Below, piece by piece: positions 55,985-64,000 of a DNA stretch of 64,000 nucleotides. The stretch comes from Salticus scenicus. Lineage: Eukaryota > Arthropoda > Arachnida > Araneae > Salticidae. The notes under the pieces were generated by a model, which did no database searches, had not been told where the DNA came from, and saw only the letters and a list, made by a program, of their open reading frames with translations. How positions within the stretch are numbered: the stretch's first letter is position 1; each line of letters opens with the position of its first letter. The translations under genes were made by a program, and so were the position numbers. The stretch lies in the NCBI GenBank assembly GCA_963930645.1, contig OZ005648.1:150300035-150364034 (forward strand). The letters run 5' to 3'.

Positions 55985-57714
55985 GTATATTGTGTACTGA
56001 GAAACTACCATTTTCACCTTCTTTTTCATAAATCTATATTAAAAAAAAAAAAAAAAAATTGTGAGAGAGTGAGTGTCACAGAAAAACTATTGCATGGGAA
56101 AAAATAGATTTGCAATGTTAGATATTTGCATGAAACTTCTCATTTTAGCATTATCTATCTATAAGCTTTTAAAATTTTTTAAAACTTTATGCAAAACTTT
56201 ATGCAAAACTTTATGAAAATTTTTTTAAACTTTATGCAACATTCTCCATACTGTTGAATAATCAAACAAAGGTCTCGAAGCAAACTTTTACCTGCTGGAC
56301 AGTTTTGATAGTGGCAGAAACACTGTATTTCTTTGAAAAATATTTTGACGAGTAATTTTCTACTTGATAAAAAGTCATAATCACTTTTATCGGTCAATAA
56401 AAACATTCTTTACTAATTAATATAGGCAGACAATGAAAAATATGTTTACTTTTATATACATTAGCAGAATTTCAAAGTCTTTGTCACTCCCAGTGGCATA
56501 AAAAAGGATTTTCTTCCTTTTCACAAATGAAAATCAAATACTCAGAAAACAATTTATCTAAAACAGCTCAGTGATTCATCCAGATGTTTTCAAACAAAAC
56601 ATGCCTAAATACCACATGCTTAATTTGCAGCACCCTGTATTTTTTTTTAATTGAATGTGACTATTATTTTTTTTTTCTAAAATATCGATTAATTCATACA
56701 GACATTTATCTCAAAAGAAGTTTTTTCTTAGAGTGTGGAGGTAAATTGTACTTCTTGACAATTAATAAACATAGCTTGAAATTCTCCCGTCTCCAAAATT
56801 AGCATAATATATCTGGGCCGGCTTAATAGATCCAATTTTACATACACACACAATAACGCACATACGATTAATATCATATGCACGAAATAATGGCAAAATT
56901 AAAGTAATCTTCTTTCAGTATTAATTCTTCAAAGAATTAATATAAATAACTGATTATTAAAGAATTTTGAAAAATTCTTTTTAGAAAAATTACAATGCGT
57001 TTGCATAAAAGTACCGTTAAATAATTGAATACAAGATTATATGAAACTTCATATAAGAAGGGAAGTAACTGATGTATCAAGTATTTTGACCAAGAAACCC
57101 TATCATATCTCTGCCTTTAATACATGCTGGTGGAAAGTAGTGCATTGAAAGTAATGATGCGCCGGACTGAACTCTTTTGGGACTGCTCAGCAGGTGGTTT
57201 ACTAATCGCTCACAAGATTCGAAAGAGGTGCGCTGCGTCTTTGAACAGTAAACCAAGAACTAATCCTAAATAATAATCTTATTCGTATTAGGTCAATTTT
57301 ATCATACTTACATATTTCAAGTTAAGTCGTGTAGCCAATAAATTCTATTCTCCAAAGCTGGATTCGATTTTAGAATTATTTGTGTGAGCCCTTGTCGTTT
57401 TCTCATCCCGGGATGCTGGTAGAGGGTGAGTAGATTTAAACTTATTCTCATTGATTCTAATGCGTGTTATATTGATTTCATAATCGAGTTAAATTTGAAT
57501 CTAAATCATATTCGTATGGAAATTCTTATTGTCAGATATTCTAGGTGTAATATAAATTCCATCGAAATTCTTATAAATGAAAATTAGTCGTATATTATTC
57601 TTTTGGCTTCATAGCCACATGTCATTAATATCGAAATCCATTACCTTAGTTAGCAGTAGATTTGTTATCTTATATATCTTTTACGAATCAACGTACTTTT
57701 TCTCTCTACCACTG

Positions 57715-57753
<39 letters not shown>

Positions 57754-58973
57754 ATCGAAACAAGAGTTAGGTTTTAAATAAAAGTTAACATTCTTATTCG
57801 TACTGTAAAATTGCTTGTACAAATAATACTCAATTATAATTATTTTACTGAATATGACATTAAAAATTTAGATCTTTTTAGATCTTAAAAAAAAAAAAAA
57901 TCTCACTAAATATGAAAACTCTAAGAAAAGCAGTTTATATATATCCAAAAAAAAAGTCTCGAATCCTATGTTTAATAGAATCTCGCTCTACTTTATTGAA
58001 ATACATAACAACCAACTTACCTGTCAAATATTCTCATTTTAAGGGATTTATTTCAATTTTTGAACTCGCGTTTGGGAATAAGTTTCTCCAAAATATGTTT
58101 TTCAATCAAACATCGTATTTTAAAAGGAAAGTATATTTCCGGAATACTATTTGAATTTCGGAGCAAATCATATGAAACCTGAACGTTTTGCACAGTTAAG
58201 ATATACAAACCCTCTCCTTAGGCATTTCAATTTTTTAATGCTTATACATACATATTTATACTTCACAATCTTTTTAAATTTAACATAGTGTATATCTTTA
58301 GAAAAAGTATTTATTATGTATTACATAAGTAAAATAAGTGTTTGTACATATTTTATAAACATTTATCTATTTATTCTTATAATTTATAGCTAGATTTCAG
58401 AATATGTAAATTTATCGGGTAAATTTAAATTGTTACATATTTCAAAGATCTATTTTAAACTTTTTCTGCGTCCAATTTAAAATTTTGTGCTATAAAATAT
58501 GAAAAAAAAAAATAAAAATCTGGAGCGGCTGCATTGAATTTTTCGAAAAATTGTTAGTTATCAGGAATTTGAAAGAGCTTTAATCATTGAATAATTCAGT
58601 AAATTATCCAAAACAGTATACACGGTAAGATTACAAGTACTTTTGATAAATTTTGAACAATTGTTCAATGACCAATAACTTATCCGAATTATTTTATACT
58701 TCCCTTTAAATTATAGAAATAGTAAACAAGGAAATCCCAGTATCGACAATATGCAGCAAAATTTTAAACATCTATAAGTTTCTATCTCTTTTAAACAATT
58801 TAAGGAACCTAAGATAATTAAACGTAATAGGACATATGTACATTTTTTAACACTTCTCCGTTAAAGAAATGTAAATATCACACATATTTTTTAATCATTT
58901 TAACATTTTTAAAGCGAACTATAATAAATTTGAGTCCATTTACTGTATTGCATCAGAATTTTATTTCGTATTC

Positions 58974-58975
<2 letters not shown>
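55011..58975. other. AT-rich region with microsatellites, no gene seen
   Basis: (ATT)n at about 55950-55983, poly(A) at 56040-56058, (CA)n(TA)n at about 57714-57751. A threefold TTTATGCAAAAC-like tandem repeat is at 56187-56240. The block 57060-57440 has more balanced composition but no frame or RNA fold I can support. Confidence 0.5.

Positions 58976-59046
<71 letters not shown>
58976..59046. repeat. Compound microsatellite (TA)n(TG)n
   Basis: About 38 bp of TA followed by about 28 bp of TG, directly abutting the palindromic element, as a TA/GT tract also does at the other copy (22525). Confidence 0.9.
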
Positions 59047-59047
<1 letters not shown>

Positions 59048-59050
<3 letters not shown>

Positions 59051-59615
59051 TATAGGAATATATAAATGTAGAAATATATAAACAAATGAATGAAATTAAA
59101 CCCCAAAAAACACTGAGATCTTCATCAGGGAGGCCCCTCAGTGTAGGGGTGAACGAGACGTTTCTGAAAGGACAGTAGCTATAAGCTAATAACTATCCTT
59201 AGCCCCCAACTTCTCACCAAACAGAAAACCACCAATAACTGAAGAGAAATCAAACATACATAAAATATATAAAACTACTAAAAATATTTCATAAAATTGT
59301 CAAATTGTAGAAGTTACAAAATTACATCGATTCATTTAAAAAATATATACAATACAATAAAGAATTACTGAATGTAAACAAGAAAGTATAAAATGAAATA
59401 AGAATACAACCCTTCATCTGGAAAACAAATTAACTCAAATTAACAAATTAACTTTTTTTGAGGGGTTTAATTTCATTCATTTGTTTATATATTTCTACAT
59501 TTATATATTCCTACATCTAAGTTTTACATTTCCTTTCGCTGCAATTTTGCACATTGGTTTGTAATTCTCCTTTTAGTTTTTCTAATATGTAAAACTTATA
59601 TATTCATAAATTCAT
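59048..59615. mobile_element. Palindromic element, copy 2 (differently deleted)
   Basis: Matches 21838-22530 in its left part (CTGAGATCTTCATCAGGGAG, CGTTTCTGAAAGGACAGTAG) and right part (AAGTTTTACATTTCC, TTTGTAATTCTCC). The outermost 55 bp (59050-59106, GGAATATATAAATGTAGAAA...) is inverted at 59458-59513, whereas the internal ~200-bp arm inverted in copy 1 is present here only once. Each copy thus keeps a different part of the right arm. Confidence 0.75.
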
Positions 59616-59694
59616 GTCAATAGTTTTCTCTCTATATATATAATCCTACATTTATTAATCCGTATATAGTTCTTGCGTCGACAACATACCCACA

Positions 59695-59733
<39 letters not shown>

Positions 59734-60528
59734 AATGTAAAAAACATATTTCAGCGTCCTTCAAATATTTTGATTCCATTGGCCGTAAAGATAAAAAAAA
59801 ATTTCACGTGTCCTTGTAAATGTACTATGAGTACTCAAGCTAGCCCAAAACCGTCACGTCGTGTACATTAAAGATGGCTGATGCACCTAAAATTCGTCGT
59901 GGTAATGCACGTAAAATTCATAAAATTCGCACGTAAAATACAATGCCTTCCAAGTTCTGAAATTAATACTTCTAGGAGTTACCGAAGCGGGAAAGTCTTC
60001 CCCTCCGCAGGGTATCAAATTTGGGATGGCATGTTTCCAGACCACACCTTAGGGAGAATAAAAGATCATTGCTAATTGCCCACTGCGTATCTATAATATG
60101 ACGCTAAACACATTCACTCACTCACTTAGATATTAAAATAATTTAAACTGCATGTACAAGTATAACATTTTAATTACTATTTTTCATAAAAAAAAAATGT
60201 ATTAGTGGTATTTTACATTGTTGTTGTTGCACTCCGTACATTTTTTTTTTTTTTTTTTTTTTTTGAAGAAGGGTCGAACTTAATATTTTTTACCTTAGTG
60301 AATGTTACATGTTTGCGTATTCAATTGTACTTATATTCTCTTAATGATTATTTTTTTTTAATTTTTAAATTTTATAAAAAAATATATATAAAATAAAATA
60401 AAAACTATTTTTATTTATGTATTTATCTATTATTATTTTTTAAGTATTTAATTTTGGCAATAAAAATATTCCTTATCTCTAAAAAGGCTACATATTTTTC
60501 TCATAATATAATACTCTATACTGGCCAT
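59616..60528. other. AT-rich region; unrecognised balanced segment at 59760-60090
   Basis: Poly(T) at 59698-59732 and 60240-60264. Between them 59760-60090 has more balanced composition with an ATGGCTGATGCACC start at 59874, but the frame (MADAPKIRRGNARKIHKIRT) stops after 20 codons. I do not recognise it. Confidence 0.45.
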
Positions 60529-60822
60529 TAAAATTGCTACACCAAGAAGGAATAATAATAACGGAATGAAATTTGTTGGACACATAGTAGGAAGAACAAT
60601 TGATTAAAATTTCAGGAAATTTGGAGTAATATGTACCGAGAAAACATTACATAAAGCAGCGACCTCTGTGAGCAATAACAGCACTTATCTGCCTAGGCAT
60701 TGAATCGAACAGCGATTGGATGACATGTACGGGTAGAGCACTTCATGAAGTTTTTATACGATGCCACAATTCATCGATCGAAGTTCTTGGTAAGTGGTGG
60801 GGGGCCAGTTGCTTTTCAACGA

Positions 60823-61092
60823 TTAAACAGTCATTTTCATTGGTGCGAGATCAGGAGAACGCTCTGGCCAGAGCAACAGTCGAACACATTCGGCATCGAT
60901 GAAGGTCCAGACAACATGGATAACTTGCGGTCGTGCATTGTCCTGCTTAAATGTTGCACTTCGGAGGCCTTGAACATAGGGCAGAACGATGGACCATAAC
61001 TCGTCAGAAATGTAAAGGCTGGTATTCAGAGTTGCGGGAATGAAAACAAGAGGTGACCGGGACGTGTATCCAATGGTACAACATACCATCAA
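60823..61092 (-). pseudogene. Tc1-like transposase C-terminal half, left arm
   Basis: An 89-codon minus-strand frame contains FKQDNARPQ, the QDNARPH-type second catalytic motif, and LLLWPERSPDLAPMKMTV, the WPARSPDLNPIEHVWD-type motif with the catalytic Asp/Glu-bearing end diverged. It stops where the family's last helices should follow. The upstream half continues toward 61440 with stops and frameshifts. Confidence 0.75.
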
Positions 61093-61479
61093 TCCAGGTG
61101 ATGACTCAGTATGCGGCTACCAAAGATCTGATTACCCTCAAAATTGCATCACATCACTGATATGGGCGCCATTAATGTGTGATCAACGACGAACCTGGAC
61201 GCAGGAATGGCGTGAAGTCACTTTCCAGACAAATCACGATCCTGTTTACAGCATCAAGATTGCCTTATCCGCATTTAACGGCGTTATGAATAATGCACAT
61301 TGCCAGCTGGGATTCGACATCATCATACTGTACATCATTCGCAATGATGTTATGGGTTCCCATTGTATACACGTCTCGATTACTTCATGTTCGTATTCCT
61401 GGCACTCTGAACAGCAGGCATTAAATTTCTGATGAGTTAAGGCCAGCCCCTCTGCTCTGTATTCGAGGCTTCCGTAGCG

Positions 61480-61790
61480 CAAAATTTAAGCAAGATAATG
61501 CACGACCGCAAGTTGTTTGCATTGTCTGGATCTTCTTTGATACAGAATGTGTTCGACTGTTGCTCTGGCCAGCGCGTTCTCCTGATCTCGCACCAATGAA
61601 AATGACTGTTTAATCGTTGAAAAATGACTGGCCCCCCACCAGTCACCAGTACTTCAATCGATGAATTGTGGCATCGTGTTAAAACTTCATGAAGTGCTCT
61701 ACCCGTACATGTCATAAAATCGCTGTGCGATTTAATGCCTAGGCAGATGTTATTGCTCACAGAGGTCTCTGCTTTATGTACTGTTTTCTC
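61480..61790 (+). pseudogene. Tc1-like transposase C-terminal half, right arm
   Basis: The plus strand encodes FKQDNARPQVVCIVWIFFDT, then ECVRLLLWPARSPDLAPMKM and a stop, the same segment as the left arm with several substitutions (for example WPARSPD here, WPERSPD there). It continues past the stop to the element's end. The opposite-strand frame at 61437-61760 is a shadow. Confidence 0.75.
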
Positions 61791-61916
61791 AATACATATT
61801 ACTCCAAATTTCCTGAAATTTTAATCAATTGTTCTTCCTACTATAATGTGTGTGTCCAACAAATTTCATTCCGTTATTATTATTCCTTCTTAGCGTAGCA
61901 ATTTTAATGGCCAGTA

Positions 61917-62169
61917 GTGTACAATTCCTTTAGGATATACGCTGTGTAATTACTTTTGGGTAATTGTTGTACTTTAAGATATACTCCGCTTTATTACAAT
62001 TGTTTCTCAAATTTTGAACATGTTTTAATTTTCTAGTATGGGAAATCTAGGGGCTGCAGCCTGCCTGTATTTTTACGATCGTTTTAGTATACTGTCACCA
62101 CAGATTTCAAAAAGAAAATTCTTCTGAAGGGTATCATTTAAAACAGCATAAAAACGTACAAGAAAATTT
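61917..62169. other. Spacer between the fold-back and the satellite-like repeat
   Basis: Nothing recognised. Confidence 0.5.
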
Positions 62170-63265
62170 CCTTTCTAGTCCAGGCAACGAAGGCCAAAAT
62201 TTGACGAATAGAAAAAAAAAATCGTGTAGTTTTGAAATTTTGCATACTCATAGCCGAGAGGGTGCTGAACATCATACTAAAATTCTCCGCCCGTGGTGGG
62301 TGAGCGGGGGGCAGGGGGGGCATTTAAAGGGGGCACTTTTCAGTTTTTTATTAAACATCTTAAAACCTATCACATTTAGAGAAAAAATGTCCATTACAAA
62401 ATTAATCTACGTAAAATTTCCTACATAAATGTATATTAGATTTTGTTTGTATCAATAGTTTAGAAGATATAGGGGGATGAAATAACACATTTTCTTGAAA
62501 AATTCTTTTTTGCAATAGTAAAATCAACAGAAGTGTGCAATTAAAAGGGTTCTTGTCAAATATATACATAGGGAATACGCAAGAATAATATAGCATGTTT
62601 TGTAAGTTTTAAGTAGTTTTAAAGCTAGTAGGCGCAAGTGGTGGTTTAGATTAAAATCGAGATAACGAAGACCCAAAACCGATCAACATAAAAAAAAAAA
62701 AAACGTTTAGCTTTGAAATTGAGCACAGTTATAAAGTTAAGTGTCCCGAACAGCATACTCAAATTCCCCGCCCGTGGTGGGTGAGCGGGGGGCAGGGGGG
62801 TATTTAAGTGGGGTACTTTTAAGTTTTTATTAAATATCTTAAAAACTATCGCATTTAGAGAAAAATGTCAATTACAAAATTAATCTATGTAAAATTTCCT
62901 ACAAGCATGTGCCGTACATATTGTTTGTGTGATCAATATTTTAGAAGACATAGGGGAACGAAATAACACATTTTCTTGAAAAATTCTTTTTTGCAATAGT
63001 AAAATCAACTAAAGTGTGTAATTAAATGGGTTCTGGTCAAATATTTTCTAATGTACAAAATAAATATATGCATAGGGAATATGTAAGGATAATACAGCAT
63101 GTTTTGTACGTTTTAAATAATTTTAAGGCTAGTAGGCGTAAGTGGTGGTTTGAGTAAAAATCCAGATAACGAAGACCCAAAATCGATTAACATTAAAAAA
63201 TATCTTGTAGCTTTGAAATTGAGCACAGTTATAAGGTTAAGTTTACTGAACAACATACTAAAAGT
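62170..63265. repeat. ~480-bp satellite-like tandem repeat, two copies and a partial
   Basis: CCGCCCGTGGTGGGTGAGCG occurs at 62287 and 62768, a 481-bp spacing. Each copy continues with a G-rich GGGGGGCAGGGGG tract, TTTATTAAA.ATCTTAAAA, AAAATTAATCTA.GTAAAATT, AACACATTTTCTTGAAAAAT, AGCATGTTTTGTA and TAGTAGGCG.AAGTGGTGGTT. The third copy begins near 63146 and is cut at about 63265. Copy 2 has a GTACAAAATAAATATATG insertion (about 63054) that copy 1 lacks. No coding sequence. Confidence 0.85.
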
Positions 63266-63539
63266 CCCCAACCCTATTCTGTGTTTTTTATTTTATTTTT
63301 TATGTTATTTACAATAGTAACATAAACTATAGTTCGTAATTAGAAGGATTCAGATTAAATATTTTCTACTCATATAAATAAATATATATATGTGCATGTG
63401 CGCGCGCAATGCGCCAAGTTTAAAGAGTGGAAGTCAAAATATACAAATCGAAAAACTCCGCTTTTCTGTAAGATATCCATGAGATAAAAAGCAACCTTTA
63501 TATTTTCTTAACTATTGATCATACTAACAAATGTAATAG
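63266..63539. other. Junction segment between direct and inverted satellite copies
   Basis: The start (ACTAAAAGTCCCCAACC, 63258-63274) matches the inverse of 63659-63676. The rest is AT-rich with a short (TA)n(TG)n(CG)n run at about 63382-63408, and I recognise nothing else. Confidence 0.55.
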
Positions 63540-64000
63540 GCATTTTCATGGGAAATTTTACGTAGTTTAGTTTTGTAATTGACATTTTTTCTCTAAATAC
63601 GATAGTTTTCAATATACGTAATAAAAGCTGAAATGTGCCCCCTTCCCTCCGCTCACCCCTCATGGTTGGGGACTTTTAGTATGTGGTTCGGGACACTTAA
63701 CTTTATAACTGTGCTCAATTTCAAAGCTACACGATTTTTTTTTCATGTTGATCGGTTTTGGGTCTTAGTTATCTGGATTTTTACCTAAACCATCACTTGC
63801 GCCTATTAACCTTAAAATTATTTAAAATGTACAAAACATGCTATATTATCCTTACATATTCCCTATGTATATATTTATTTTGTACATTAGAAAATATTTG
63901 ACAGAACCCATTTAATTACATACTTCAGTTGATTTTACTATTGCAAAAAATAATTCTTCAAGAAAATGTGTTATTTCATCCCCCTATATCTTCTAAACTA
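63540..64000 (-). repeat. Inverted copy of the ~480-bp repeat, cut by the window end
   Basis: Reverse complement of the unit. It shows TTTTGTAATTGACATTTTTTC, CCCCCTTCCCTCCGCTCACC, GTGCTCAATTTCAAAGCTAC, GATCGGTTTTGGGTCTT and TTTGTACATTAGAAAATATT. The last word shows it is closer to copy 2 than to copy 1. It reaches the last base, so the array probably continues. Confidence 0.85.

Larger units (their letters stand above)
60531..61914. mobile_element. Tc1-like element rearranged into a fold-back
   Basis: Ends CTGGCCATTAAAATTGCTAC and its inverse are flanked by TA (60529-60530 and 61915-61916). The inverted match is not limited to short ends. It extends about 460 bp on each side (60531-60992 with 61452-61914), includes the C-terminal half of the transposase twice in opposite orientation, and converges on a unique middle of about 460 bp. 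All coding parts are broken. Confidence 0.85.

Noticed and set aside
57120..57260. Possible tRNA-like segment (CAGGTGGTTTACTAATCGCT, then a GATTCGAAAGAG word)
   Set aside because: No acceptor stem pairing and no proper T-arm could be drawn.
61040..61432. 130-codon plus-strand frame in the middle of the fold-back Tc1-like element
   Set aside because: It lies opposite the decayed minus-strand transposase and shows no motif; treated as a shadow.

Overview
This window is eukaryotic nuclear DNA. It is strongly AT-rich and full of long A/T homopolymers, (AT)n, (ATT)n and (GT)n microsatellites, and layer upon layer of transposable elements. The element families recognised here (a Ty3/gypsy LTR element, a Penelope-like GIY-YIG fragment, Helitrons, Tc1-like, hAT-like and pogo-like ends, and DUF4817-type transposase fragments) together suggest an arthropod. 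A chelicerate such as a spider is my guess, not something the sequence proves. I recognise no host gene exon, tRNA, rRNA or bacterial-type feature.

Layout. 1-3.5 kb: a GC-rich minisatellite block, a tandem array with higher-order structure, and a hAT-like element (1660-2312) carrying a strong internal hairpin. 2.5-7.2 kb: two opposed copies of one repeat; the right copy is split by a 2.5-kb Helitron (4265-6789), so the left copy serves as its empty site. 9.8-16.4 kb: the only intact genes, a complete Ty3/gypsy retrotransposon with 634-bp LTRs that look identical, a 4-bp target duplication, primer-binding site, gag, a -1 frameshift signal, pol (protease, reverse transcriptase, RNase H, integrase) and polypurine tract. 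17.0-18.1 kb: a decayed Penelope-like endonuclease interrupted by a 596-bp inverted-repeat transposon. 21.8-22.5 kb and 59.0-59.6 kb: two differently deleted copies of one palindromic element. 27.8-28.1 kb: a dead transposase C-terminus. 32-33 kb: two fold-back elements. 36.2-38.0 kb: a second Helitron containing a nested palindrome and two copies of a 168-bp segment also present in the first Helitron.

38.5-46.3 kb: an approximately 1.1-kb duplication (one copy with a 120-bp MITE that the other lacks), a 67-bp tandem array, repeated 3'-end fragments with terminal hairpins, a pogo-like terminus and an internally deleted transposase. 46.5-51 kb: two more palindromic elements and a dead Tc1-like transposon with inverted repeats and TA duplication. 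51-59 kb: mostly low-complexity AT-rich DNA in which I see no gene. 60.5-61.9 kb: a Tc1-like element rearranged into a fold-back with two opposed copies of its transposase C-terminal half. 62.2 kb to the end: an approximately 480-bp satellite-like repeat, two direct copies plus a partial one, then an inverted copy running off the window.

Functionally, only the LTR element looks capable of activity: its LTR carries a TATA box, initiator-like repeats, a poly(A) signal and a cluster of TTTGGCG motifs, and its two reading frames keep every catalytic residue I can check. Everything else is non-autonomous or degraded. Comparisons between repeats and all percent-type judgements are by eye; no alignment or database search was run.
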